The notes: generated from the sequence alone by a model not told the origin. Counted from the stretch's first letter, positions 1-26,200 are shown. The stretch: 64,000 nt of DNA from Bugula neritina (GCA_964035545.1 OZ037769.1:11355133-11419132), one strand, 5' to 3'. Made by a program: numbers and translations.

Positions 1-2071
1 CTAGTACTAGTAGTACTAATAACATTACTATTATTAGTACTAGTAGTATTACTTTAGGTTTACTATAGTATTGCTATTAGTATTAGTATTGCTATTGCAT
101 TTACTACTACTACTAGTATTACTATTACTAAACCTAATAAATTATCAGTGATAGTGATACTAATAACATTAAGTTTAACTAAATTAAAATCAAAAATTAG
201 CATCAAATTCAAAATGAATATCAATAGTAGCAATAGAGTAAATATAATAAACAAAGTACAATTTGAATTTGAATTATTATAGTTATGTATACTCATACTG
301 ATACAGCATGATGTAAAATATGATGTAAAGAAATCCTAAGCCTGAGAATAAAAACTGCACTGTCTGAGGGTAAGGTAACTCACAGAGCTTTTTCCTTGCT
401 AAAATAAACTCACCCCTCTGCTCAGTAGCATTGTTTGTTGTGGAACACATGGCTACTGAAGCTCTCTTACTGCATAACCAGCCAACACCATTCTAAGATC
501 TAGCCAGGGGTGGTTTTTTTGTTATACTCAACTCAAACGATGTTGTTAATAACACAAAGAACTTTTGATTAAATCAGTTTCAGTCTCTAAAATTTCTGGG
601 GCATTTCATGTCTTGCTCAACATGAACCTGTGATTTATTTACAGTGCCTACTACAGCAGTTAAGAGTCTCGATTTATGCTCTACAAAATATTAGCATGAC
701 ATGTCAAAGTTTCAGGGTAGTTTTCAGGGATCTAGCTGTTGCCTATGATGTAGTTTTGTTTTGTTGAATTTATTTTATGCTGCTACACATGATCCTGAAA
801 TATTATTTAGTTACATTTCTTATGGAACGACTCGCTGTGAACAGTTCAGGTTTAATACCGGTCATTTATCTGTCCACTCTTTTCAGTGTGTTCATCAACA
901 GAACTTCACAGACATCATAGCAGCATGGGCAAATTGCCAATCTTTTCCATAATTACTGCAGTCATACATCACCTATTATAGTAGTAATAATAATGATTGA
1001 GGTTACTACTATCAATATAGAAAATCAATTTTATCATCAATAAAAATTAATGATCATTAATACAAAATATCTGTAAAGCCTGCTTCGTATTTAACCTAAC
1101 CATCACGATTGATATACGTGTCTTGTATCACTTTTAGTTTTAGTGTTATTCTTACATTTGTTCTAAATCATAAGCAATTACATCAGTAATGTGGCACATA
1201 TCTAAACATAAAGAAAAATTGTAGAACTCTCAGTCTTGTTGTAAATACAAAATGTAGTCAAACGTGGTCCTATTAATATTATTCTCACATATTATAGAAA
1301 AAATAGTAAAATAATGGCTATATAAATAGCACTCCAATATACAATTATTGATGCAAGTTGCCCAGTTAGTAGTTTTGGAGAAAGAATATGCTATTTTTAG
1401 TAGCTCAAATATATGTTTATCAGAGAATGAGTCAAGCTGTGAATAGCTAAATTGCATGTTCAGTGCCAAAAGTAATCAATGATAACGCTAGGTAATTATA
1501 CAGCAGCTGTTTTAATAATTTATTACATGTCCCTAAATCAATATAATCAGAAAAGTTGCTAGCGAATCAATTTTTTTATCACAGGTCCAGCTGTACTCAT
1601 TTTAATCATGCTGTGTGAAGCATACATGCATACACATGCGTTTTTGTGTAAGACTTTAGTGGTGCACCTTTGAAATTGAATAAGTATTCTCATTCTGCTA
1701 AACTGAAGATTGATTTCAGTTTAATTTTAGGTTGCTAGAATAATAAATATAATTTGTTATTGATTGTCAGTCCGATAACCATAGGAATCTCGATGCTAAT
1801 ATTTAGTTTCAAAATAAATTTACCAAATATAATTATTTTATTCTACAAGTTTAACTAAGCTTCTGTGAAAAATATTTCCATTGCTTCTCAACTGATTTAA
1901 TGATGTGAGTAAGTCATATGATGAATTCTTTAGCCTATTGTAATGGTAAATTTTATATCTAAATTCTGTTTATTGACTTTTGATAGGCATCACAAATAAT
2001 TCCTTTCAAAGTCCAAGACTCAGGGGTGATAAGACAGCGGGTCTCTGGCATCATAAACAACTGCAAATAAA
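1..2071. other. Upstream non-coding DNA with simple repeat at the left edge
   Basis: No coding exon is supported here. Positions 1-130 are a degenerate trinucleotide-phased repeat built from TAG/TAC/TTA steps, strand-symmetric and partly palindromic. The rest is AT-rich unique-looking DNA. A possible 5' UTR acceptor (TTTTGATAG followed by GC) ends near 1985, about 87 bases before the KAP3 start codon, so the KAP3 mRNA may begin further upstream in this stretch. Short ORFs here have no recognisable domain. Confidence 0.6.
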
Positions 2072-13617
<11,546 letters not shown>

Positions 13618-14560
13618 TAGCACTACCCACCCTCATCAGCTTCTACATTGTAAATTTATTGAAACATGTTAATAACTTTCCACCACCTGAAGTAGACTAG
13701 ATTAAATGCTATCCTTAAACAATATCCGTCCATTTATATTTGTTAATGATGCCAGTTCAAACTATTTATCCCAATAATAAAACATCTGAGTGGTTACTGC
13801 TTGGTTACTTTTGCAACTTTGAAAGGCCATTTGCCTGTTTATATAGTACTGGTAATTTACGCACTTTAGACTTTCATGCATTGGCTACACAATGCTTATA
13901 GCTTTTCTCAACAACACAACCCCAGTGAGTTAGTATTAGAATGACCATAAATATTAGTGCAAATCAAAATACATATAATTAGGAAAAATATTTTAATCCT
14001 AGCAATTCTACACTAACAATTTTAATAACATTGATCTTGGTTGACGTTAAACCTAAAAAAATGTATGCTATCCCATAAAAACTAGAGCTCATGCCTGCAC
14101 ACCTGGCTATGGAAAAAAACAATAGAACCATGACCTAGAATATAATGCAGCACTATTACTTGACATGGTGGAAACAATACACTTGCTAGAAGTTTCACAA
14201 CTACGTACTTACAAACACAATATTTAACTTATGTAACAATAATTCACATCTTTAGCATACCAGTTATAAGAAGCAAATTAAGTATTGAAAACAGGAGTAG
14301 AGAGAGTGCACTGTAACCAAGGATCTCTAAAGTGAATAGTGGTCAGACTCAAATGCAACAGTTCTATTTGCCAATACTATCATAACGTGTTGCAATGTGC
14401 ATTAATTACGTTCCAGTGTAGTTGAAGAAAAGTGAAGAGTATATTATATATATATATTCTATAGACAGGTCAGCATGTTGAAGTCGGAATAGCAAAGTTA
14501 GCTGACTTTCCTGCAGCTAGCATGGGTATAAACGAAATGTTCCCTAAAGGTTTTATCTGT
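13618..14560. other. Convergent 3' UTR / intergenic region between KAP3 and 14-3-3
   Basis: The two genes end 943 bases apart, tail to tail. A polyadenylation hexamer AATAAA for KAP3 lies at 13776-13781, about 160 bases after its stop. No coding exon or RNA gene was seen in the rest. Confidence 0.7.
13776..13781 (+). terminator. Likely KAP3 polyadenylation signal AATAAA
   Basis: Canonical AATAAA 159 bases downstream of the KAP3 stop codon, followed by TG/TT-rich sequence. Its use is inferred from position only. Confidence 0.55.
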
Positions 14561-17500
14561 CTATGATGCCTCTGTACCACCCTCCAGATCCTGTACTTCA
14601 CCTTCGCCATTGCCATCTGAAAACAATGTTACATACTCATTATTACTGTGTTATTTATCTCTCATTGATACATCATCTACCTATCTCTCTCTCTACAGAT
14701 GTAGCACCTAGCAAACTAGCTTAGCATTGACAACTATTTACAAGAGTTGGCTAAATTGCACAGTAAACAGTTACAACTTTATTGTTTTGGAGCCAACACT
14801 CCTGCATGATGGATGGCTCATAAATTCCATTTGATAAGGCTCACAGCTCGTAGAACAGTTGGAAAGCAAACATTTTGACTTAGTTGAGGCGATCAACAAC
14901 ACCAACAGCTGACATCGAACTTTCAGCAATTACTCTAATGAGAATGAGTCACTAGAGTACCAACATTGTCTAGCTAATAGTCCATTATATCACTTAAGGT
15001 GGGTGTAAGTTGCTATGGGCAGTTACTAGTCTACTACTAATAGTTAGAGCATGACGTCAGGGATAGGAAACTGTGGAAAGCTACATATCGTTATTACGAA
15101 CATCTAAGCCACAACTGGACACTTCGGTTATCAAATAGCTGAATAGATAAATGGTAATTCAAATTGGTTGCACACTGAGGGCAACAGCAGACGATGAACT
15201 ATAAGTATTTTCATTCCAATTTTGATGCAAACTCATGCAACTGATAAATCACATGGAATATATCAATGAAAGCTTTGTGTTTCTTGGCCAAGTTCTTTCC
15301 TCAAGTACATTGGCTAACTCAGTTGCTTGTAAGTTACTGAAAACACTCTTTAGCAATGCCTTAATGGAATTTTTCTGCAAAAATAGGATTATAATGACCA
15401 TCAAAGTCGTGCGGGTAATCCCTTGTGACCAACAGCCGGCATTACCAGGTAACCGCGAAATGTTTAGAGGCAATATAATTGCCAAACAAGCCAACAATTA
15501 GCTAGTAATATATCTACTTAAGATACAATAGCTATGAAATCAACCATATCTCCAGAGCTGCATAGCTGAGGTAAATAATTAGGCTTCAACTAATCAAATA
15601 GCCATTATGTTTCTAGTGAATCAAGTCACTTCCTGGAGGCCTTCACTTCTGCCAGAGCGCTGCGAGTAGTAGTCTACCACGCGAATGTCGCAGCACAGCA
15701 CTTTATTTAGGGTTAACTCGCTACAGTTGCTATGATATGGGGGTCAGTCAAGCTGACTTCTAATGGTACACCGTAATCTCCTAAACTGTTCTGGGTGGTG
15801 AATTAAATTCATTTTCTTACCATTATTTGTGAGAGCAACTGTGAAATCGAAAAAAAAAACACTTTGCATTAAATAACTACCTTGCAAGAGCTTCTAAGCT
15901 CATGCGCCATTTTGTCAAGAGGGCAAAAATGAAACCATTGCAAAAAATTTGCTGCCATCTTGCAAAGAGCTCTAACTATAAATTAAACTGACCAGTACAA
16001 TGCATTTGACCATTTTCATTATTTTAAAACAACATTGCACTGCTACATTAACCACTTGGTACGTACAGCTATATTTTATAAACAAAAAGCTTGATAAGGT
16101 TAATGGAAATTTCAAGAGTATGTCCCAGATTACAACCATGAAAGTTTTTTTAAATTCAAACTTGGAGGTGTATGTTAATTTCAACATAATTTTTTTTTAA
16201 ATTCAAATTGGAGGTGTATGTTAATTTCAACATAATTTTTTTTTTAAATACGTATGTTGTTAATGCAATTTATAATATTATGCAGAGAAGTATATTTTCC
16301 AGCTACCCAAATTGAAGACAATCCTATTCCAGTTGACTGACTCCTAGAATGTAGGTAATGCTACGATGATTACGAAATTATTCAAGTGATATAACATGCT
16401 AACTCTATAGGACCTCGAAGGTTCAATAGTAAAGCTTTGTTCACATCTTCTGGTTGCCTAAGCAAGTTTACTAATGTATTGGCACTTTACAATAACAGGA
16501 TGCTTTACTCTGCATAGAAATTTGTTAATTGAGAGTTTTGCCCAATCTTTGCAACTTGGAGTAAATACTGCACCATTTATTTCACAGTTATCTCCTCCTG
16601 TCACACAGCACACTCTAGCAGTCTAGCTGCAGCTCAAGCAGAGATACATTACTACTTGAGTGGCTTCTTCAATAACAGTTTTAACTCACTTTTTTACATC
16701 AAAATTAAATAAGTGTATCATTTTTTCCAAGATAGACTAGGTGTGCTTAGCTTCTATTTTCAACCCAACAAAGATATTCCCACTATTTTTGCTGAATATG
16801 AAAACTTGTGAATATGCTTTACCAGGCATTGGAGGGTATTAGTGCAAGACCCTTGAAGTTATTCTCCTAAAGTATTATTATGGGTTATTTCTAGAGTCAG
16901 CTGTATTATATAATCTAGCAGATGCCTACCCTCTCCCTGCATGTCGGATGTCCACAAGGTGAGGTTATCTCTTAGCAGTTGCATGATGAGGGTGGAGTCC
17001 TTGTAGCTCTCTTCATTCAGTGTGTCCAGCTCAGCAATAGCATCGTCAAATGCAGCCTTGGCTAGCGAGCAGGCTCTGAAACACGGTCAACACGAGATGA
17101 TAACAGACAAAGCCTAGTCTTTCCTGCAGGGGGGGGGGACAAACCCTTCTTAGAAAACACTGAGGACAATGAGCTTTCAGCAACTTCACTATTCAGCCTT
17201 CCTTTTACCAAGTCAACCTGGTTAGTCAGTTGGGACTGCAAGGGTTCAGACCCCATCATCAACATGTTATTTTCTTCTGAATAAATAACATGACTCTAAC
17301 AAAAAAACTTCATCAATTGTTAAAGCAACTCTAGTTAAGGCAAACAACTATAGTTTGCCTTGAAAAAATTGATATAATGTGAATGTTATATGGGCCATTT
17401 TACTTAATTCAGTACACACTGAAAATCTCCAGTTTTAGCTACTTTTTACAATTTAGCTGCTAATGAACATGGGTTTTCAACTAAAACTAGGAAAATGTCA

Positions 17501-20500
17501 ATGAATAAACTTAAATAATCAAAGTTCTTTTTAATTTTGCTTGATTTCCCATGTTTTTTCATAACTATTCAGCTACTTTAAATTGCTGACAGTTATTGTT
17601 TTTTTTACTAAACGTCCGCAATCCAAATTAGCTAAATAAATAGAAAAAAAACCATGGGAAATCAAGCAAAATTAAGACGACCCGGTAATCAGGTAATCGC
17701 GGCTACAAGAATAACCAACCTTTCGGGAGCGTTGAGAATCTCGTAGTAGAAGACAGAGAAGTTGAGCGCCAGACCGAGTCTGATGGGGTGTGTAGTGGGC
17801 AGACTGCTGGCGTTTTCGTTGGCTTTGTTGTAGGCCAGCAGACTCTCCTCGGCAGCAGCCTTTCTCTCATTGGCTGTTGTAAATTCTGCAAGGTATCGAT
17901 GGTAATCTCCCTGCCTGCAGACACAACACATTTTGACAGCAGTTAGAACTGGCAGCACCCATGGTTAGCTAGAGGCAGCATCTATGGTTAGCCAGGAGCA
18001 TAAAGCTGCCAACATTAGCGGGCCGACTTTGAATCATGACACACACAGTCCAATAACATTCCGCACTAATAATTAAAAACTCGGCTAAGCAGAGAAATGC
18101 AAAAGCAGCGAAGGCTAGCAAAAGTTCACAAGTTTTTCATGTCATAGTCTGCGGTCAGCTCTATAAACCAATATCCTAGTTGCTATGGCATTCCTAGTGA
18201 CCGTCTGATTCTGATACAGCATGCTTGTGGTTCAACAGTGGTAGAGTAGAATGCAGGCTGAATCTCGGTGTTCAGTAGAGTTACTATACAGCCCTGACTA
18301 TCTAGTTAGCTCTACAGCATTATCAGCTACTGCAATAGGCACATGAGTAGTGAAGACCAAATAAAATACATCTAGATTCTAGAGCAATTTTTGTGTTTTG
18401 GGGCGTGTCTTTAAATCCAGGCAGGTTCACCCAAGTGTGTTTGGTGCTTTATCTGTTTTAACAAGAAGTAAATACAGAAGGTTAAAAAATACAGCCCATC
18501 AATCCAAGTATACATGTTGAAAGGTTTTTAGAGTTTTTCAATTCATATTCAGAGTACCACAACCCTCTAACCATTTTCAGGGGTTAAATTGTCAGCTGCA
18601 ACATATAACTGTAAGGGTAAGCTGTGTGATCCATTTCCATATATAAATGATATATATAGTACAACAAGATACTAACTAGCATATGAAGAGTGTGTGTGTG
18701 CATAGCGTCTATATATAGTATAATCAATGGTGCAAGTCAGGGATCTATCTACTGTATTAATCAATACAACTCTGCTAATGGATAAAAGCGGTAAATGCAC
18801 TTTCTTGGCCGGCCAATGATGATGCCTGTGCTATTCACGGGCAGCCGCGTGCAGACAGTTGGCTAACTAATAACATCAATACAAGCACTACAACTGCTAA
18901 GTAGCATTTCTAAACACCTTAAGAATGCACAAATCAGCATCAACTGCTACTTTCAAGAGTAGAATTTACAGGCAGGTTTTCAACCTGTGTCAACAAGACC
19001 ACATTCACACTATCACACCAGGGCCTAGACTATACTCAGCCATAATCTATACTCACATTTTATGGTAAAATACTTTGGATTCATCTGCCTCAGATGATGG
19101 CAGTAGATTTTTCTCTATTATTTCCAGTATATCTCTACAAATATCTTTCAATTCTTTCTCTATCTAAAACAAAGAGAAGTAAAACTAAAGTATGCCACTG
19201 ATTGAAGATTAGCTAAAGTTAAGTGACAATTTCCTTATAGAACTATTACATCTGTAGTCCCCTCCCAGCAACATCAGGGTCCTTCAGTAAACACAGTGAG
19301 CCACACTAAGTGAGATAGCGCAGTTGTGTAAATCCGACTCAAGATAAAAAAGATAAAATAACTGTAGGTTCCAGAGTGGGTGTCTATATCCCTACTTAAG
19401 GGCTAGAACAAGAAGCCTATGTAAATGTCTAGGTTTAAGAGGATCGTAAGTGATGAAAGTTATAAAACTTCAATGTAGATAGTGCCTAAGCTGTATAATA
19501 TTGATTGATTAAAATATTCTGAGAGCTGTTAGTAAAGTGAGAACTCAGAAAGGCAGTGTAACATGCTGATGCATTTTACTGGAACTGCTACTGCTACAAG
19601 TTACAACCGATACTTACCAACAACCTGTATTCTTTCACTTGCACAAGTTTTTCAGCTGGAGCCTCTTTAGATTCCTCTTTTTGCTCAATACTGCTGACAA
19701 TTCGCCATGAAGCACGGCGAGCACCAATTACATTTTTGTAGGCAACAGACAGAAGGTTTCGCTCTTCTACACTTAATTCAACATCTTCCTTAGCCACCTT
19801 CTTCATGCTACTAACCATTTCTACAGAGCAGTGCACAAGTTACAATGCAGACTCAGGGAATATCAGCTGTCTTTATCAACTAGACTAAAAACTTTTAAGC
19901 GTTTTAGAATGGAAAAAGTTCCAAACTAAATCAAATAAAACTAAAATAATGTGTAAAGCTATCCTAAACTTGTGGCTACTATCAATCATAAATATACTAT
20001 ATTTATTCTTTTATGAACATTTTGATGAATCAAAATCTAAGTTGACCAGTAACTTGAAATTAGAGTTGCATATATTAGAATTAAATAATGAGGTCATGAC
20101 CAGACTTTAATACTAAAATGAAGATGAATAATTTTTGGTCGCCCAGTGTCAATTTAAAATAATAACCCCTGTTGACTAGAGCTTTGCAGTTCAGAGAAGA
20201 AAGGTAAGAATATTCAATCAGGAAGACTAAAACTGATCCGCAAGAAAGACTATCAAATAATAATTATTTTTATTACAACTGATAGTGATTGATACTAAAT
20301 GAAGTGGTTTAGCATCTACTTTTATGACTGCATTGTGATTGAACAGCTTGAGATGAAATAAAACTTGAACTTTGTCATTGATTTCTTTAAACACATAGTT
20401 TTTTAAACTTGAAGCAAAAATTGCTGAGTGTAATTTCTTTGCCATTTGTGTATAATCGGAACCATAGTGAAATAAATTATAAATATTATCTCCTCTTAAT

Positions 20501-21043
20501 CTATATTAAATGTAAATTCAATAAGAATCAGCATTAGCAGAGGCTATAGATCAATTGCATTTGCTACGCCTACTGTAATTTTTAAAGACATTAAATGAAA
20601 ATATATATTTATTCAACTAAATCAGTGAATTACAATGATCATGATTATGATGAGTGTATTCAATTTTATGGTACTATCATTATGATTATCTTTATCAACT
20701 TTAAGATCAACGTCACTTTGAGTTTGCCGTTGCGATCATATTCATAATCATAGTGATAAACTAGTTTCGATAATATTCATTTAACTCAAATTTAAATATA
20801 GAATTATTGTATCATAAGAACTGCAATATATACTAACACATAATAAGTAAAAATGTTTAAATATTATAGCAAAAATGAACATTGCTAAAACCGGAAGCTT
20901 GATTGGCATATCTCCAAGTAGCACAGCAACCAGATCAACAAGGCTTTCCAAAAGAGAAAATGTATAGCCATTGACTAACCATCATAACGTTCAGCTTGCT
21001 CTGCCAACTTGGCCAGGTAGACGTTTTCTTCCCGATTAGACAT
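14561..21043 (-). CDS. YWHAE: 14-3-3 protein, epsilon type
   Basis: 14-3-3 proteins are dimeric adaptors that bind phospho-serine/threonine motifs. Six exons join on the minus strand (5' to 3'): 20980-21043, 19618-19820, 19057-19163, 17720-17914, 16930-17075, 14561-14616, giving 256 aa (human epsilon 255). Visible family strings are [66 protein letters not shown] and [18 protein letters not shown]. The phosphopeptide-binding residues K50, R57, R131 and Y132 are present. EMVxxMKKVA and the acidic tail favour epsilon over the zeta/beta group; that subtype is an inference. The last exon is tiny and encodes the divergent acidic C-terminus. Intron 5 (14617-16929) is large and without genes; intron 4 holds a 29-bp inverted repeat. 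Confidence 0.97.
16146..16247. repeat. Tandem duplication of a 46-47-bp segment
   Basis: Two near-identical copies of a segment beginning AAATTCAAAYTTGGAGGTGT and ending in a T run follow each other in 14-3-3 intron 5. They differ by a couple of bases and by T-run length, so the duplication looks recent. Confidence 0.85.
17532..17674. repeat. 29-bp inverted repeat with about 80-bp loop (possible small MITE)
   Basis: In 14-3-3 intron 4 the left arm TTAATTTTGCTTGATTTCCC plus ATG and a T run (17532-17561) is matched by its complement ending at 17674. The arms differ only by a small indel in the homopolymer. It could be a short foldback element or a hairpin; no clear target duplication is visible. 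Confidence 0.7.
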
Positions 21044-23233
21044 GGCTGATGCCACAGAGTAAGCGAAATCGGTTTAGATTATTTTGGTAATCCTACACTG
21101 GATATAAACTAATACTGCCTGCCCGAGCGCTCAATATGGCTCCAAACTGTGGCCAATCATCTAACGCTTGATCAAATAAAATATTCCTACGCCATCGCAA
21201 CTGTCAACCCGCGACACAAATATGATATATGATTATATAAAGTGAGTAATTATCATTGTATTCTAACTTAAGGCAGTAATGTTGTATTTCTATAAAAAAA
21301 ATTAATTTTTAACTAGCACAAAAATTAGCAAAGACCAGCGCAAGTATACTATGAATTGATTGAAAAATACATTGGGGAGTGCAACTCCTAATCATGTTTA
21401 TAAACCGTGCACTTATCTTGGTTTGGCAAATTTCTTAATTGAACTTATAACTGAAAAAATGAAATATGTTTAAAATTTTAATGACATGAATAAATACAGC
21501 ACACAATTTTTAAATTTTTAATATTATGACCTTAATTGAGTTATAGATGGAGACCAAAACGATACAGAGATATAATAAACATGGTCGCACTCACTTGCTA
21601 TTGATTATGCCATTTTATAAAGCTGTATTCAACACTATATAATTATATTTGTGGATTGTTATAAGAATATTAGATGTTTGATTTTCTGTATAGCATAAAT
21701 ATCTATCTCTATGACATTGTAGTTTTATTTATAATATTATATATTTTTGTAATAATATAATTGAAAATAAGGTACCCATCATATCACTGTTCCATTATGA
21801 ATTTTTGCATGCATAATTGCCATACAAAGATGAAAATATGTTTCTGGTAACATCAACAGATTGTACAACAACTAATTACAACAAAATTTGAGTTAAATTA
21901 TTAGAATTTGTGTCTTTTACCTATTTTTAAATATAGAAACAGATGTCTACTAATATGAAATATTTTAATAGACTAATTCATAATATTATATACTTGATGA
22001 AACAAACAAAAGGTGAACGGTGAATTTATATTATAACTTATTATATATGCAATATAATTGCAGTTCTTTTATTAAAAAGCTTATAAAAGTAAAATTGTAA
22101 GGACTTGGAGTGAAAATTATTTGTGCATAAAAAAACCTGAACAAATACAAAACAATTATTTGTCATAATTTTAAATGTGCAATATGTTAATAGCATTGTT
22201 ACATTTTGAAACTGTGGCAATGTTTAAAGCATATTAGAATAATTCTTACATCACATTGTCTTTGCATAGAGAAAAAACAAGGTTTATAGCTATTCTTGTG
22301 AAGAAAAATTAGCGCATTGCTGTTGAACTGGGTAGTACATTTCATTGCATTATAAATTCATGCGAAATATAATTTTATATACTAGAGTCCATGACTTTAT
22401 AAATGACAAGCATTGATATGTGGTTCTGTTATTATTCAACTGTTTATAAGTGCTTGCATTATTATGCAATCATGATAATTAGATTTCATCTGAATAAATT
22501 ATTGCTTGTAATCCCAACCTCTGACCCCAATGGAGGCGGGGCCAATAAGCATAAATACAGCTGCATATGCTGCAGTTTTAATACTCTATGTTACACTTTA
22601 CACTGGTCAGCAACTTCTAATGGCTGCAGCTGCTGGCTATTACCTCAGTGTACAAATACTTCTTTAATCAAATTAAACTTTCACTGGTAATATTTTCCGT
22701 AGTCAATTTATAATCGGATTACTAATCTAGCAATGAGCAAAGGACAAGATTGCCGTGTAATACAATATTATAATTTATATCAAATTAGAAAATGTATAAT
22801 TATTATCATTGTTTGATCACCTAAAACTGCATGGAAGTGATAGTGTTTAAATATTACAATAAAAACTGTAATACAGGATGTAAAATCGGATTATATGAAA
22901 TCACACATTTAACATCTGATTTATTCTTTTAAATTATAAAAGCTCAATGATAAAATATAAAATAATTTAAAATGAAGTTTATAATATTATTCATCTGAAT
23001 TCACATGTTAAAAACAGTTCAATAGGTGGCCCAATGTTGTATACTGGACTGCGCCTGTCTTGGTTCTCACAAGGCAAACTACAAGTCAATACAGTTTCAG
23101 TTCATACACAACACTGGCAACCTGCAGGAAACTGTTTTAGTCTAGCCTGAATCTACTGATATATCTGGCCTCAAACAAACGTAGTAAATGTTAAAACGGC
23201 AATTGGCCATACACGTAATTGTCACAGAACCCT
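21044..23233. other. Intergenic region between 14-3-3 and GGNBP2 (14-3-3 promoter side)
   Basis: This 2.2-kb AT-rich stretch contains the 5' flank of the 14-3-3 gene and the 3' flank of GGNBP2, both read on the minus strand. A GGCCAATCAT motif lies near 21150. A minus-strand AATAAA (TTTATT at 22920-22925) lies about 310 bases past the GGNBP2 stop and may be its polyadenylation signal. No exon was recognised. Confidence 0.55.
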
Positions 23234-26200
23234 TCAACACTTGCAATGTTCAGCGGTTTGGGAGCAGCAAGTTCGGCGTTTTATCATGCAGCTTCTGAAA
23301 TTTTCCTTCAGCCTCTCTCTTAGCTCCAGCCTCTCTTTGGTTACCTTTGGCATGTTTGCTCTGAAGTCCTCCATTTCCTTCTCGGTGATAAACTCGGAAG
23401 AATCAGCATCTTCATTCAGCTGAAACAAGAGCCAACAACTCTGAGAGAACTAGTGTACACGCCAGAACTAAGGCTTTCACTTCAACAAATGAAAGCTGAT
23501 ACAGAACTTGTATCGTATGTACATGTAATCTGTGCTGTACCTCAAGCATGTCTTGCAGAGTGGAATGAAACTGCTTTTGCTTCTGTGCCTGTCCAGTCTT
23601 TTGGGACGAATCCGATGGCTCCACTATCGCCAGCAACTTCTTACCCGCTAATTTCACTAAACCATTTCCTGATAAGGGCACCTAAAAGGGAAAAGGAAGC
23701 AAGTAATGACTGCCATACAGAGAATAGATGTTCCGCTATATAGGTGTGAGAAATGAAATGCAGCTTACAGAGTTGTTGATGGAACCAGCTTCAGGGTCAC
23801 ATGAGATGTTACTGCAGGAATGATCGTGTCCAGTGTGAGATGCATATACATATCCTACAATAAAGGAGCAGAGTGCTTGGTCTACATTGAAATACACAAG
23901 CATGCAAAAAGCACTCACAAGTTGAACAAGTTCAAGGTTACCCTTTAGCAAAATATATATTCAACCTGTTAGTTTTCTTATATTACAACAATTTAACTAG
24001 TCTAACTAGTAATACAGCGTATATTATATTGTTACTGTACTTACTAATTCAGCCTTCAATGAGAGTTAATATTACAATTCACCCTCCAATAAAAACCAAC
24101 ATTACAATTCAACCTCCAATAAAAGCTTATATTACAGTTCAACACCCAATAATAATACAAATCCATTCACCTGAAGAGTGCTTATCACTGGCGATAGTGT
24201 CATTAACACTAGACGGTTCGGTGTTGGTACTTGAAGTGCTCGAAGACGCGCAGCTATCCGGACCAGATGAATAGCCATAGTCACTGGTGCCTGTCTTAAC
24301 AGTACAGCAGCCAGGGTGGTCAACTCTATGCGTTGGTGACTGGCCAACCCCACTCTCTACGACACATAAATACACCATGAAATACGCTTCAAACAGCTCA
24401 ACTATTTATCAACACTAGCGAGAAACCAAAGTAAACAAAATCTCTCTGCATTTCACCATTAATTACAAGTAACACTAGGAGCAGGATTAGAGCGCTGGCT
24501 TAGTAAACCCTAAGTCATGGGTTCGAACCCCAGTACAGGCCATTAGTGCTTTTAATAAAAGCATCCAGTCGTAATTGCTTCTGTTCCACATATGAATAAG
24601 CCTTTAGCCCACTTCCAGAAAAACCCTTTCTATTAGGTGTCTTACAGGGATAGGGACTATAAACTTGCGTGTTTTTTATAAACATGTAAACACCATGATG
24701 TAAGATCAAAAAATCGTTCGGATTCCCCTCCCGGTCAATATATAAGGATGCACAGAAGCTGAATTCTCAGAATGACTACTAACCAGTATCAGAATGCTGG
24801 ATGGATGCGCTTTTGTAGTCACAAGAGCATTGAAGATCACCACTGGACAGAGGAGTAGAAGGTAGGGTGCACGCACATTCGCTGTCAACAGTTACGCTGC
24901 TCGTAGATTCTAGAAAGCACAAGGAGGATTTGCTGCCGGTGTCCACGCTCATGAGGCTGCCGCACTCAATCCTGTCACACTCAGTGCTGCTACACCTAGT
25001 GCTGCCGCAGTCATCACAACTCGTCAGCTACAAAATATTTTCATGCCACTTTACTAGTGGATCTCCATGTTTGAGAGAGAACTTATTTTATTAATTTTAC
25101 ATTGTTTTGAGATGCAGACCAGCATGATATAACTAGAACATAACTGAGCAAATTAAAACTAATTCTTCTCGTATATCTGTTACTCCGGAAGCTACTTGCT
25201 TCATCCAGTTTCCTGTCACAAATCTTTCCAAAAAACTCACACAAAATATTTGATGACACAATAAATTAATGTTGACAATTTGAAACTGAGCAAAAAGTAA
25301 GAATTTACTTTTTCTGGCTTATGCTGAAAAAACTAAAACTTTGAAAGTATTTGAGTAAAATGAATTATTGTTAGCCAATCTGAATAACATGAATAGTATC
25401 CGACAGACTGTCAAATACCGGCTGTGTCACCTTGAACTCTAAAGTTAGATCCTGGTTTTTCTTGCTCTGTTTCGATTTCTTTTTCTTCTGCCGTTTCAAC
25501 TCTTTCTTGTGCTCCTTGTTCTTCTCTTCAAGCTCAAACTCAGAGCAGAGAAGTTCCAGCTGTGAAATGCCCTGCTTTTGCTCCAATACAACCTAAACAT
25601 GCACTACACGTATAAAATCTCACCACCACTTGCACTGCAACAGTAAACTGTGCTGTCCATTCTTACAGAACAGAGCACAAAGTAACACAACTCCAATGAA
25701 GAGAGAAAAAGCTCCTCACAAAATGTGGAGTAGCATTTATTGAATCAGGCAAGTGTTTACGCCGTCACACTATGAAAACCTACACTAAAACAAAAATGTA
25801 GCATTGAAGAACGTATTTCATCAACACTCATCATCACAGCTTCCAAATCAAACCCAACTGACCTCAAAGTTCTGTCTGAGGCAGCAGATTCCAATATAGA
25901 AGAGCTGCTGCCACGTCTGCTCCTCCAGTCTGATCTTCTGCAGCAGACGGTTGAGTCTGGCATAAAGATATGAACCAAGGCAGGTCAGCACCTCCTCCTG
26001 GGCAATGTCCAGCGTCTTGGCGTGTCTCTCCCTACGACTATCAACATTGAATTATCCATATAATGCATGCAAACAGTCACCTATGTAACTAAATAGCTAG
26101 CACACAGTATATAATACATTACTTATACACAGTCACCTATGTAACACAGTATATACTACATTGCTTATACACTGCTACTGCACACTAACACTCGGCTGTT

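Noticed and set aside
1230-1469. 79-aa minus-strand ORF
   Set aside because: No recognisable domain, no splice partner, and ordinary composition for chance ORFs in AT-rich DNA.
15235-15501. Overlapping 88-aa and 82-aa ORFs on opposite strands
   Set aside because: They lie within 14-3-3 intron 5 and show no family features; chance ORFs.
24484-24560. Functional tRNA gene
   Set aside because: The B box is perfect but no acceptor stem pairs and the downstream body is shared with another locus, so a SINE is the better reading.
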